DNA of 64,000 bases from positions 992,001 through 1,056,000 of the forward strand of contig JANHCV010000015.1 of assembly GCA_025594325.1 (NCBI GenBank), given 5' to 3'. The notes beneath the pieces were generated by a model that had not been told where the DNA came from, ran no database searches, and saw only the letters and a list, made by a program, of their open reading frames with translations. Positions 19,483 to 33,384 of this stretch are shown piece by piece; position 1 is the stretch's first letter, and each line of letters opens with the position of its first letter. The stretch is from Blastocladiella emersonii ATCC 22665. Taxonomy: Eukaryota; Blastocladiomycota; Blastocladiomycetes; Blastocladiales; Blastocladiaceae. Position numbers and translations under genes: made by a program.

Positions 19483-22248
19483 GGCCCGCACGCCCACACG
19501 CACTCCCGCCAGGAGCATGTGGTGTGTGGGTCATCATCCACCATTCAGTTTGTAGTCCCTAGCACCCCTTGGCCCCAGCACTGTCTCCTTCCTGCAGGAG
19601 GAGCCCTGCCGCCTCAGCCCTCCGCAGCCAGCCCTCTGCAGCCCAGTGAAGCAGTACGGCTGCTACGCTGTTTGCAAGGTACGGTGGCCAGGGCGACGCA
19701 GGTGCTGTGGTGTTGCTTGCCACTTGGCTGGCGACAGGGGCTGGCGCACCCATTGCAAGGCGTTCTGACGGACCCCGCGGCCATGAAAGCATGGGGGCAG
19801 CACTGGACACGAGTCTATCAATCAACGGCACTGGGAGGGCAGGCAGGCGCACCCGTTGGAGCGAGCCGACCTGGATGATAAATCATTGTTGAGTTGAGGA
19901 CGCCTTGCATGCCTGCCGTTCATGCGAGCGTGTGTGACACCAGGGTGGCCGTTTGCGCCGTGTGCGCACGGCGTGGAGCGCCAGGCGCTGTGCGCTGTGC
20001 GCGCTGCACGGTGCGTGGTGTACATCCGTCAGCGGGTGAGTGGTTTCACGCGGATAGACAGAGGAGCTGCTCGGAACCCTCGTTGGCCCATCATCATGCA
20101 GGGCTTGGAGTGGACAGCAGAGCTGGCAGCCTGGAGGAGACCAGTCGTATATTGACAAACCGAACCCCTCTCAGACTACATACGAGATAGATAATATCTA
20201 CTGGGTGGGCGCTGTCAGTCAGGCTGTCAGTGTGGCAGGCTGCCAGGCTGCCAGGCTGCCAGGGCTCATCATTCATTCCTTTGTTGGCTGGGACGGCAAC
20301 CAGAGAGCGCGGGCCCACAAAGACTTGCGAGGCGGTGTGGGTGTTCGGATAGCAGGTAGGCAAGTTGGCAGGTTGGCAGGTTGGCAGGCTGGCAGGTTGG
20401 CCGTTTACTTAGTTGATTGGACCGTGTACTTTGACGACGGGCTCCATACTTAGGGGATCGAAGAGTTGGCTAGTGGAGTGTGCACAAAGCGGTAGATTTG
20501 AATATCTGGCGCTTTGGTTCCTTGCCCACCTGGACGTGAGGGTATACGAAGATTTGATTGAGTATAGTTATGTTTGAGTACCATGACAATTATCAGCGTG
20601 GCGGGATTGATACATCCCGCTTGTCGGAAATTTTGTTGGTTCAATACTGTGATTTATCGGCCCTTGCCCACCTGGACATGGGGCACTCGAAGATTTGAGT
20701 ATGGTTTCGTTTGAGTGCCATGACAATTATCTGCGTGGCTGGTTTACGACATTTCTTTGGTCAGATATTGTGTTGCTGTGATACTGTGATTTATGGGTCC
20801 CTGGCTAGCTGGACAAGCGGGAAGTGAAAGATTAGAATATGGTTTTGTTTGAGTATCAAGACCATTACCTGCGTGGTCGGTTATGTAGACTCCTATGGTC
20901 AGATATTTTGTTGGTTTGATACTGTGATTTATGGGTCTCCAACCTGCTGGACATCTGGGAAGTCATAGATTTGAGTATGGTTTTGTTTGAGTACCATGAC
21001 AATTATCTCCGCAGCTTGTTTACTATGTTTCCATGGTCAGTTTTATTGTTGCTTTGAATTTACGATTTATGGGTCCTGAACAAGCTGGACATGTGAATAG
21101 TCAAAGACTTGACTATGGTTTTGTTTGAGTGCCATGACAATTACCTACGTGGCTTGTATACTCTATTTCCATGGTCAGATATTTGTTGGTTCGATATTAC
21201 GATTTATGGGTCCTCAACCAGCTTGACATGCGGGAAAGCAAAGATTAGAATATGGTTTTGATTAAGTACCATGACAATCATCTGCGTGGCTGGTTTACTA
21301 TATTTCCATGGTCAGATATTTTGTTGGTTCGATACTGTGATGTATGGGTCCCTGGCCAGCTGGACACACGGTAAAGCAAAGACTTGAAGATGGTTTTGTT
21401 TGAGTACCATAACAATCATGTACGAGGTTGGTTTACTATCTTTCTGTTGTCAAATATTTAGTTGCCGTGATACTGTGATTTATGGGTCCCTGGCTAGCAG
21501 GACAAGCGGGTAGTCAAAGATTTGAATATGGTTTTGTTCGACTACCATGACAATTGTCTCCGTGGCTGGTTTGGTACGTCCCTATCATTGGTAAATTCAT
21601 TGCGTGCATATTGTGATTCGTGGAGGGTCAATGTTGCTGCTACCTTGCCCGCATGCGCGCTGCGTCCGCCGACCCACCTAGGCCAGACAGGAAGGAAAGG
21701 GGACCCCAAGAGCCCCACGACACCACTGTAGCTCCACTACCACCACAGCACCCACCAACACCACCTACAAACAAACACGACCCGCCAAGGCGCACGCAGC
21801 GACACCCGCAGCCATGCATGCCATGGCGTTGGTGGATGGTGGCCAACCAATCCTCATCACACACGACACGTATGAAGGTCTGCCTGCATCCACCCATCCA
21901 TTCATTCAACACACGCTCCCTCACGCACCCTTTCACTTGTGTTGCTTGACAGCCAGCTAGCCAGGTCCGGCTGCTGCTACCTATCCATTCTGCCTGCCTC
22001 CCACGCCCGCCGCGTCCTGAGCCAGGCAGGGCTGTGCTGCGATACACGGCCGCGGCCAGTCCACGGTAATGGTACCCATGCAGTACGTTCCATGGCCGCC
22101 CGGCCACCCTAGCTTGGTGCTTGTGTGTCCCCTTGGTCACCTTGGTCACCTTGGTCACCTTGGTCACCTTGGTCACTTGGTCACTTGGTCTCTTGGTCTC
22201 TTGGCGCTTGTGATGGAGGTCTATCTAACCCAGGCACGCACGGACACA
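19483..22248 (+). repeat. Unit copy 8 (short, 2766 bp)
   Basis: Haplotype D: four-octamer tract 20367-20398 and A at 20834 (T in most copies). It is the first copy from the left with the A allele in monomer 3. Confidence 0.98.
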
Positions 22249-25038
22249 GGCCCGCACGCCCACACGCACTCCCGCCAGGAGCATGTGGTGTGTGGGTCAT
22301 CATCCACCATTCAGTTTGTAGTCCCTAGCACCCCTTGGCCCCAGCACTGTCTCCTTCCTGCAGGAGGAGCCCTGCCGCCTCAGCCCTCCGCAGCCAGCCC
22401 TCTGCAGCCCAGTGAAGCAGTACGGCTGCTACGCTGTTTGCAAGGTACGGTGGCCAGGGCGACGCAGGTGCTGTGGTGTTGCTTGCCACTTGGCTGGCGA
22501 CAGGGGCTGGCGCACCCATTGCAAGGCGTTCTGACGGACCCCGCGGCCATGAAAGCATGGGGGCAGCACTGGACACGAGTCTATCAATCAACGGCACTGG
22601 GAGGGCAGGCAGGCGCACCCGTTGGAGCGAGCCGACCTGGATGATAAATCATTGTTGAGTTGAGGACGCCTTGCATGCCTGCCGTTCATGCGAGCGTGTG
22701 TGACACCAGGGTGGCCGTTTGCGCCGTGTGCGCACGGCGTGGAGCGCCAGGCGCTGTGCGCTGTGCGCGCTGCACGGTGCGTGGTGTACATCCGTCAGCG
22801 GGTGAGTGGTTTCACGCGGATAGACAGAGGAGCTGCTCGGAACCCTCGTTGGCCCATCATCATGCAGGGCTTGGAGTGGACAGCAGAGCTGGCAGCCTGG
22901 AGGAGACCAGTCGTATATTGACAAACCGAACCCCTCTCAGACTACATACGAGATAGATAATATCTACTGGGTGGGCGCTGTCAGTCAGGCTGTCAGTGTG
23001 GCAGGCTGCCAGGCTGCCAGGCTGCCAGGGCTCATCATTCATTCCTTTGTTGGCTGGGACGGCAACCAGAGAGCGCGGGCCCACAAAGACTTGCGAGGCG
23101 GTGTGGGTGTTCGGATAGCAGGTAGGCAAGTTGGCAGGTTGGCAGGTTGGCAGGTTGGCAGGTTGGCAGGTTGGCAGGCTGGCAGGTTGGCCGTTTACTT
23201 AGTTGATTGGACCGTGTACTTTGACGACGGGCTCCATACTTAGGGGATCGAAGAGTTGGCTAGTGGAGTGTGCACAAAGCGGTAGATTTGAATATCTGGC
23301 GCTTTGGTTCCTTGCCCACCTGGACGTGAGGGTATACGAAGATTTGATTGAGTATAGTTATGTTTGAGTACCATGACAATTATCAGCGTGGCGGGATTGA
23401 TACATCCCGCTTGTCGGAAATTTTGTTGGTTCAATACTGTGATTTATCGGCCCTTGCCCACCTGGACATGGGGCACTCGAAGATTTGAGTATGGTTTCGT
23501 TTGAGTGCCATGACAATTATCTGCGTGGCTGGTTTACGACATTTCTTTGGTCAGATATTGTGTTGCTGTGATACTGTGATTTATGGGTCCCTGGCTAGCT
23601 GGACAAGCGGGAAGTGAAAGATTTGAATATGGTTTTGTTTGAGTATCAAGACCATTACCTGCGTGGTCGGTTATGTAGACTCCTATGGTCAGATATTTTG
23701 TTGGTTTGATACTGTGATTTATGGGTCTCCAACCTGCTGGACATCTGGGAAGTCATAGATTTGAGTATGGTTTTGTTTGAGTACCATGACAATTATCTCC
23801 GCAGCTTGTTTACTATGTTTCCATGGTCAGTTTTATTGTTGCTTTGAATTTACGATTTATGGGTCCTGAACAAGCTGGACATGTGAATAGTCAAAGACTT
23901 GACTATGGTTTTGTTTGAGTGCCATGACAATTACCTACGTGGCTTGTATACTCTATTTCCATGGTCAGATATTTGTTGGTTCGATATTACGATTTATGGG
24001 TCCTCAACCAGCTTGACATGCGGGAAAGCAAAGATTAGAATATGGTTTTGATTAAGTACCATGACAATCATCTGCGTGGCTGGTTTACTATATTTCCATG
24101 GTCAGATATTTTGTTGGTTCGATACTGTGATGTATGGGTCCCTGGCCAGCTGGACACACGGTAAAGCAAAGACTTGAAGATGGTTTTGTTTGAGTACCAT
24201 AACAATCATGTACGAGGTTGGTTTACTATCTTTCTGTTGTCAAATATTTAGTTGCCGTGATACTGTGATTTATGGGTCCCTGGCTAGCAGGACAAGCGGG
24301 TAGTCAAAGATTTGAATATGGTTTTGTTCGACTACCATGACAATTGTCTCCGTGGCTGGTTTGGTACGTCCCTATCATTGGTAAATTCATTGCGTGCATA
24401 TTGTGATTCGTGGAGGGTCAATGTTGCTGCTACCTTGCCCGCATGCGCGCTGCGTCCGCCGACCCACCTAGGCCAGACAGGAAGGAAAGGGGACCCCAAG
24501 AGCCCCACGACACCACTGTAGCTCCACTACCACCACAGCACCCACCAACACCACCTACAAACAAACACGACCCGCCAAGGCGCACGCAGCGACACCCGCA
24601 GCCATGCATGCCATGGCGTTGGTGGATGGTGGCCAACCAATCCTCATCACACACGACACGTATGAAGGTCTGCCTGCATCCACCCATCCATTCATTCAAC
24701 ACACGCTCCCTCACGCACCCTTTCACTTGTGTTGCTTGACAGCCAGCTAGCCAGGTCCGGCTGCTGCTACCTATCCATTCTGCCTGCCTCCCACGCCCGC
24801 CGCGTCCTGAGCCAGGCAGGGCTGTGCTGCGATACACGGCCGCGGCCAGTCCACGGTAATGGTACCCATGCAGTACGTTCCATGGCCGCCCGGCCACCCT
24901 AGCTTGGTGCTTGTGTGTCCCCTTGGTCACCTTGGTCACCTTGGTCACCTTGGTCACCTTGGTCACTTGGTCACTTGGTCTCTTGGTCTCTTGGCGCTTG
25001 TGATGGAGGTCTATCTAACCCAGGCACGCACGGACACA
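22249..25038 (+). repeat. Unit copy 9 (long, 2790 bp)
   Basis: Haplotype C: G at the 571 site, seven-octamer tract 23133-23188 without the C variant, T at the 1376 site. Confidence 0.98.
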
Positions 25039-27828
25039 GGCCCGCACGCCCACACGCACTCCCGCCAGGAGCATGTGGTGTGTGGGTCATCATCCACCAT
25101 TCAGTTTGTAGTCCCTAGCACCCCTTGGCCCCAGCACTGTCTCCTTCCTGCAGGAGGAGCCCTGCCGCCTCAGCCCTCCGCAGCCAGCCCTCTGCAGCCC
25201 AGTGAAGCAGTACGGCTGCTACGCTGTTTGCAAGGTACGGTGGCCAGGGCGACGCAGGTGCTGTGGTGTTGCTTGCCACTTGGCTGGCGACAGGGGCTGG
25301 CGCACCCATTGCAAGGCGTTCTGACGGACCCCGCGGCCATGAAAGCATGGGGGCAGCACTGGACACGAGTCTATCAATCAACGGCACTGGGAGGGCAGGC
25401 AGGCGCACCCGTTGGAGCGAGCCGACCTGGATGATAAATCATTGTTGAGTTGAGGACGCCTTGCATGCCTGCCGTTCATGCGAGCGTGTGTGACACCAGG
25501 GTGGCCGTTTGCGCCGTGTGCGCACGGCGTGGAGCGCCAGGCGCTGTGCGCTGTGCGCGCTGCACGGTGCGTGGTGTACATCCGTCAGCGGGTGAGTGGT
25601 TTCACGCGGATAGACAGAGGAGCTGCTCGGAACCCTCGTTGGCCCATCATCATGCAGGGCTTGGAGTGGACAGCAGAGCTGGCAGCCTGGAGGAGACCAG
25701 TCGTATATTGACAAACCGAACCCCTCTCAGACTACATACGAGATAGATAATATCTACTGGGTGGGCGCTGTCAGTCAGGCTGTCAGTGTGGCAGGCTGCC
25801 AGGCTGCCAGGCTGCCAGGGCTCATCATTCATTCCTTTGTTGGCTGGGACGGCAACCAGAGAGCGCGGGCCCACAAAGACTTGCGAGGCGGTGTGGGTGT
25901 TCGGATAGCAGGTAGGCAAGTTGGCAGGTTGGCAGGTTGGCAGGTTGGCAGGTTGGCAGGTTGGCAGGCTGGCAGGTTGGCCGTTTACTTAGTTGATTGG
26001 ACCGTGTACTTTGACGACGGGCTCCATACTTAGGGGATCGAAGAGTTGGCTAGTGGAGTGTGCACAAAGCGGTAGATTTGAATATCTGGCGCTTTGGTTC
26101 CTTGCCCACCTGGACGTGAGGGTATACGAAGATTTGATTGAGTATAGTTATGTTTGAGTACCATGACAATTATCAGCGTGGCGGGATTGATACATCCCGC
26201 TTGTCGGAAATTTTGTTGGTTCAATACTGTGATTTATCGGCCCTTGCCCACCTGGACATGGGGCACTCGAAGATTTGAGTATGGTTTCGTTTGAGTGCCA
26301 TGACAATTATCTGCGTGGCTGGTTTACGACATTTCTTTGGTCAGATATTGTGTTGCTGTGATACTGTGATTTATGGGTCCCTGGCTAGCTGGACAAGCGG
26401 GAAGTGAAAGATTTGAATATGGTTTTGTTTGAGTATCAAGACCATTACCTGCGTGGTCGGTTATGTAGACTCCTATGGTCAGATATTTTGTTGGTTTGAT
26501 ACTGTGATTTATGGGTCTCCAACCTGCTGGACATCTGGGAAGTCATAGATTTGAGTATGGTTTTGTTTGAGTACCATGACAATTATCTCCGCAGCTTGTT
26601 TACTATGTTTCCATGGTCAGTTTTATTGTTGCTTTGAATTTACGATTTATGGGTCCTGAACAAGCTGGACATGTGAATAGTCAAAGACTTGACTATGGTT
26701 TTGTTTGAGTGCCATGACAATTACCTACGTGGCTTGTATACTCTATTTCCATGGTCAGATATTTGTTGGTTCGATATTACGATTTATGGGTCCTCAACCA
26801 GCTTGACATGCGGGAAAGCAAAGATTAGAATATGGTTTTGATTAAGTACCATGACAATCATCTGCGTGGCTGGTTTACTATATTTCCATGGTCAGATATT
26901 TTGTTGGTTCGATACTGTGATGTATGGGTCCCTGGCCAGCTGGACACACGGTAAAGCAAAGACTTGAAGATGGTTTTGTTTGAGTACCATAACAATCATG
27001 TACGAGGTTGGTTTACTATCTTTCTGTTGTCAAATATTTAGTTGCCGTGATACTGTGATTTATGGGTCCCTGGCTAGCAGGACAAGCGGGTAGTCAAAGA
27101 TTTGAATATGGTTTTGTTCGACTACCATGACAATTGTCTCCGTGGCTGGTTTGGTACGTCCCTATCATTGGTAAATTCATTGCGTGCATATTGTGATTCG
27201 TGGAGGGTCAATGTTGCTGCTACCTTGCCCGCATGCGCGCTGCGTCCGCCGACCCACCTAGGCCAGACAGGAAGGAAAGGGGACCCCAAGAGCCCCACGA
27301 CACCACTGTAGCTCCACTACCACCACAGCACCCACCAACACCACCTACAAACAAACACGACCCGCCAAGGCGCACGCAGCGACACCCGCAGCCATGCATG
27401 CCATGGCGTTGGTGGATGGTGGCCAACCAATCCTCATCACACACGACACGTATGAAGGTCTGCCTGCATCCACCCATCCATTCATTCAACACACGCTCCC
27501 TCACGCACCCTTTCACTTGTGTTGCTTGACAGCCAGCTAGCCAGGTCCGGCTGCTGCTACCTATCCATTCTGCCTGCCTCCCACGCCCGCCGCGTCCTGA
27601 GCCAGGCAGGGCTGTGCTGCGATACACGGCCGCGGCCAGTCCACGGTAATGGTACCCATGCAGTACGTTCCATGGCCGCCCGGCCACCCTAGCTTGGTGC
27701 TTGTGTGTCCCCTTGGTCACCTTGGTCACCTTGGTCACCTTGGTCACCTTGGTCACTTGGTCACTTGGTCTCTTGGTCTCTTGGCGCTTGTGATGGAGGT
27801 CTATCTAACCCAGGCACGCACGGACACA
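25039..27828 (+). repeat. Unit copy 10 (long, 2790 bp)
   Basis: Haplotype C, same as the preceding copy: seven-octamer tract 25923-25978, T at the 1376 site. Confidence 0.98.
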
Positions 27829-30594
27829 GGCCCGCACGCCCACACGCACTCCCGCCAGGAGCATGTGGTGTGTGGGTCATCATCCACCATTCAGTTTGTA
27901 GTCCCTAGCACCCCTTGGCCCCAGCACTGTCTCCTTCCTGCAGGAGGAGCCCTGCCGCCTCAGCCCTCCGCAGCCAGCCCTCTGCAGCCCAGTGAAGCAG
28001 TACGGCTGCTACGCTGTTTGCAAGGTACGGTGGCCAGGGCGACGCAGGTGCTGTGGTGTTGCTTGCCACTTGGCTGGCGACAGGGGCTGGCGCACCCATT
28101 GCAAGGCGTTCTGACGGACCCCGCGGCCATGAAAGCATGGGGGCAGCACTGGACACGAGTCTATCAATCAACGGCACTGGGAGGGCAGGCAGGCGCACCC
28201 GTTGGAGCGAGCCGACCTGGATGATAAATCATTGTTGAGTTGAGGACGCCTTGCATGCCTGCCGTTCATGCGAGCGTGTGTGACACCAGGGTGGCCGTTT
28301 GCGCCGTGTGCGCACGGCGTGGAGCGCCAGGCGCTGTGCGCTGTGCGCGCTGCACGGTGCGTGGTGTACATCCGTCAGCGGGTGAGTGGTTTCACGCGGA
28401 TAGACAGAGGAGCTGCTCGGAACCCTCGTTGGCCCATCATCATGCAGGGCTTGGAGTGGACAGCAGAGCTGGCAGCCTGGAGGAGACCAGTCGTATATTG
28501 ACAAACCGAACCCCTCTCAGACTACATACGAGATAGATAATATCTACTGGGTGGGCGCTGTCAGTCAGGCTGTCAGTGTGGCAGGCTGCCAGGCTGCCAG
28601 GCTGCCAGGGCTCATCATTCATTCCTTTGTTGGCTGGGACGGCAACCAGAGAGCGCGGGCCCACAAAGACTTGCGAGGCGGTGTGGGTGTTCGGATAGCA
28701 GGTAGGCAAGTTGGCAGGTTGGCAGGTTGGCAGGCTGGCAGGTTGGCCGTTTACTTAGTTGATTGGACCGTGTACTTTGACGACGGGCTCCATACTTAGG
28801 GGATCGAAGAGTTGGCTAGTGGAGTGTGCACAAAGCGGTAGATTTGAATATCTGGCGCTTTGGTTCCTTGCCCACCTGGACGTGAGGGTATACGAAGATT
28901 TGATTGAGTATAGTTATGTTTGAGTACCATGACAATTATCAGCGTGGCGGGATTGATACATCCCGCTTGTCGGAAATTTTGTTGGTTCAATACTGTGATT
29001 TATCGGCCCTTGCCCACCTGGACATGGGGCACTCGAAGATTTGAGTATGGTTTCGTTTGAGTGCCATGACAATTATCTGCGTGGCTGGTTTACGACATTT
29101 CTTTGGTCAGATATTGTGTTGCTGTGATACTGTGATTTATGGGTCCCTGGCTAGCTGGACAAGCGGGAAGTGAAAGATTAGAATATGGTTTTGTTTGAGT
29201 ATCAAGACCATTACCTGCGTGGTCGGTTATGTAGACTCCTATGGTCAGATATTTTGTTGGTTTGATACTGTGATTTATGGGTCTCCAACCTGCTGGACAT
29301 CTGGGAAGTCATAGATTTGAGTATGGTTTTGTTTGAGTACCATGACAATTATCTCCGCAGCTTGTTTACTATGTTTCCATGGTCAGTTTTATTGTTGCTT
29401 TGAATTTACGATTTATGGGTCCTGAACAAGCTGGACATGTGAATAGTCAAAGACTTGACTATGGTTTTGTTTGAGTGCCATGACAATTACCTACGTGGCT
29501 TGTATACTCTATTTCCATGGTCAGATATTTGTTGGTTCGATATTACGATTTATGGGTCCTCAACCAGCTTGACATGCGGGAAAGCAAAGATTAGAATATG
29601 GTTTTGATTAAGTACCATGACAATCATCTGCGTGGCTGGTTTACTATATTTCCATGGTCAGATATTTTGTTGGTTCGATACTGTGATGTATGGGTCCCTG
29701 GCCAGCTGGACACACGGTAAAGCAAAGACTTGAAGATGGTTTTGTTTGAGTACCATAACAATCATGTACGAGGTTGGTTTACTATCTTTCTGTTGTCAAA
29801 TATTTAGTTGCCGTGATACTGTGATTTATGGGTCCCTGGCTAGCAGGACAAGCGGGTAGTCAAAGATTTGAATATGGTTTTGTTCGACTACCATGACAAT
29901 TGTCTCCGTGGCTGGTTTGGTACGTCCCTATCATTGGTAAATTCATTGCGTGCATATTGTGATTCGTGGAGGGTCAATGTTGCTGCTACCTTGCCCGCAT
30001 GCGCGCTGCGTCCGCCGACCCACCTAGGCCAGACAGGAAGGAAAGGGGACCCCAAGAGCCCCACGACACCACTGTAGCTCCACTACCACCACAGCACCCA
30101 CCAACACCACCTACAAACAAACACGACCCGCCAAGGCGCACGCAGCGACACCCGCAGCCATGCATGCCATGGCGTTGGTGGATGGTGGCCAACCAATCCT
30201 CATCACACACGACACGTATGAAGGTCTGCCTGCATCCACCCATCCATTCATTCAACACACGCTCCCTCACGCACCCTTTCACTTGTGTTGCTTGACAGCC
30301 AGCTAGCCAGGTCCGGCTGCTGCTACCTATCCATTCTGCCTGCCTCCCACGCCCGCCGCGTCCTGAGCCAGGCAGGGCTGTGCTGCGATACACGGCCGCG
30401 GCCAGTCCACGGTAATGGTACCCATGCAGTACGTTCCATGGCCGCCCGGCCACCCTAGCTTGGTGCTTGTGTGTCCCCTTGGTCACCTTGGTCACCTTGG
30501 TCACCTTGGTCACCTTGGTCACTTGGTCACTTGGTCTCTTGGTCTCTTGGCGCTTGTGATGGAGGTCTATCTAACCCAGGCACGCACGGACACA
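27829..30594 (+). repeat. Unit copy 11 (short, 2766 bp)
   Basis: Haplotype D: four-octamer tract 28713-28744 and A at 29180. Confidence 0.98.
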
Positions 30595-33384
30595 GGCCCG
30601 CACGCCCACACGCACTCCCGCCAGGAGCATGTGGTGTGTGGGTCATCATCCACCATTCAGTTTGTAGTCCCTAGCACCCCTTGGCCCCAGCACTGTCTCC
30701 TTCCTGCAGGAGGAGCCCTGCCGCCTCAGCCCTCCGCAGCCAGCCCTCTGCAGCCCAGTGAAGCAGTACGGCTGCTACGCTGTTTGCAAGGTACGGTGGC
30801 CAGGGCGACGCAGGTGCTGTGGTGTTGCTTGCCACTTGGCTGGCGACAGGGGCTGGCGCACCCATTGCAAGGCGTTCTGACGGACCCCGCGGCCATGAAA
30901 GCATGGGGGCAGCACTGGACACGAGTCTATCAATCAACGGCACTGGGAGGGCAGGCAGGCGCACCCGTTGGAGCGAGCCGACCTGGATGATAAATCATTG
31001 TTGAGTTGAGGACGCCTTGCATGCCTGCCGTTCATGCGAGCGTGTGTGACACCAGGGTGGCCGTTTGCGCCGTGTGCGCACGGCGTGGAGCGCCAGGCGC
31101 TGTGCGCTGTGCGCGCTGCACGGTGCGTGGTGTACATCCGTCAGCGGGTGAGTGGTTTCACGCGGATAGACAGAGGAGCTGCTCGGAACCCTCGTTGGCC
31201 CATCATCATGCAGGGCTTGGAGTGGACAGCAGAGCTGGCAGCCTGGAGGAGACCAGTCGTATATTGACAAACCGAACCCCTCTCAGACTACATACGAGAT
31301 AGATAATATCTACTGGGTGGGCGCTGTCAGTCAGGCTGTCAGTGTGGCAGGCTGCCAGGCTGCCAGGCTGCCAGGGCTCATCATTCATTCCTTTGTTGGC
31401 TGGGACGGCAACCAGAGAGCGCGGGCCCACAAAGACTTGCGAGGCGGTGTGGGTGTTCGGATAGCAGGTAGGCAAGTTGGCAGGTTGGCAGGTTGGCAGG
31501 TTGGCAGGTTGGCAGGTTGGCAGGCTGGCAGGTTGGCCGTTTACTTAGTTGATTGGACCGTGTACTTTGACGACGGGCTCCATACTTAGGGGATCGAAGA
31601 GTTGGCTAGTGGAGTGTGCACAAAGCGGTAGATTTGAATATCTGGCGCTTTGGTTCCTTGCCCACCTGGACGTGAGGGTATACGAAGATTTGATTGAGTA
31701 TAGTTATGTTTGAGTACCATGACAATTATCAGCGTGGCGGGATTGATACATCCCGCTTGTCGGAAATTTTGTTGGTTCAATACTGTGATTTATCGGCCCT
31801 TGCCCACCTGGACATGGGGCACTCGAAGATTTGAGTATGGTTTCGTTTGAGTGCCATGACAATTATCTGCGTGGCTGGTTTACGACATTTCTTTGGTCAG
31901 ATATTGTGTTGCTGTGATACTGTGATTTATGGGTCCCTGGCTAGCTGGACAAGCGGGAAGTGAAAGATTTGAATATGGTTTTGTTTGAGTATCAAGACCA
32001 TTACCTGCGTGGTCGGTTATGTAGACTCCTATGGTCAGATATTTTGTTGGTTTGATACTGTGATTTATGGGTCTCCAACCTGCTGGACATCTGGGAAGTC
32101 ATAGATTTGAGTATGGTTTTGTTTGAGTACCATGACAATTATCTCCGCAGCTTGTTTACTATGTTTCCATGGTCAGTTTTATTGTTGCTTTGAATTTACG
32201 ATTTATGGGTCCTGAACAAGCTGGACATGTGAATAGTCAAAGACTTGACTATGGTTTTGTTTGAGTGCCATGACAATTACCTACGTGGCTTGTATACTCT
32301 ATTTCCATGGTCAGATATTTGTTGGTTCGATATTACGATTTATGGGTCCTCAACCAGCTTGACATGCGGGAAAGCAAAGATTAGAATATGGTTTTGATTA
32401 AGTACCATGACAATCATCTGCGTGGCTGGTTTACTATATTTCCATGGTCAGATATTTTGTTGGTTCGATACTGTGATGTATGGGTCCCTGGCCAGCTGGA
32501 CACACGGTAAAGCAAAGACTTGAAGATGGTTTTGTTTGAGTACCATAACAATCATGTACGAGGTTGGTTTACTATCTTTCTGTTGTCAAATATTTAGTTG
32601 CCGTGATACTGTGATTTATGGGTCCCTGGCTAGCAGGACAAGCGGGTAGTCAAAGATTTGAATATGGTTTTGTTCGACTACCATGACAATTGTCTCCGTG
32701 GCTGGTTTGGTACGTCCCTATCATTGGTAAATTCATTGCGTGCATATTGTGATTCGTGGAGGGTCAATGTTGCTGCTACCTTGCCCGCATGCGCGCTGCG
32801 TCCGCCGACCCACCTAGGCCAGACAGGAAGGAAAGGGGACCCCAAGAGCCCCACGACACCACTGTAGCTCCACTACCACCACAGCACCCACCAACACCAC
32901 CTACAAACAAACACGACCCGCCAAGGCGCACGCAGCGACACCCGCAGCCATGCATGCCATGGCGTTGGTGGATGGTGGCCAACCAATCCTCATCACACAC
33001 GACACGTATGAAGGTCTGCCTGCATCCACCCATCCATTCATTCAACACACGCTCCCTCACGCACCCTTTCACTTGTGTTGCTTGACAGCCAGCTAGCCAG
33101 GTCCGGCTGCTGCTACCTATCCATTCTGCCTGCCTCCCACGCCCGCCGCGTCCTGAGCCAGGCAGGGCTGTGCTGCGATACACGGCCGCGGCCAGTCCAC
33201 GGTAATGGTACCCATGCAGTACGTTCCATGGCCGCCCGGCCACCCTAGCTTGGTGCTTGTGTGTCCCCTTGGTCACCTTGGTCACCTTGGTCACCTTGGT
33301 CACCTTGGTCACTTGGTCACTTGGTCTCTTGGTCTCTTGGCGCTTGTGATGGAGGTCTATCTAACCCAGGCACGCACGGACACA
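30595..33384 (+). repeat. Unit copy 12 (long, 2790 bp)
   Basis: Haplotype C: seven-octamer tract 31479-31534, T at the 1376 site. It is flanked on both sides by haplotype D copies. Confidence 0.98.
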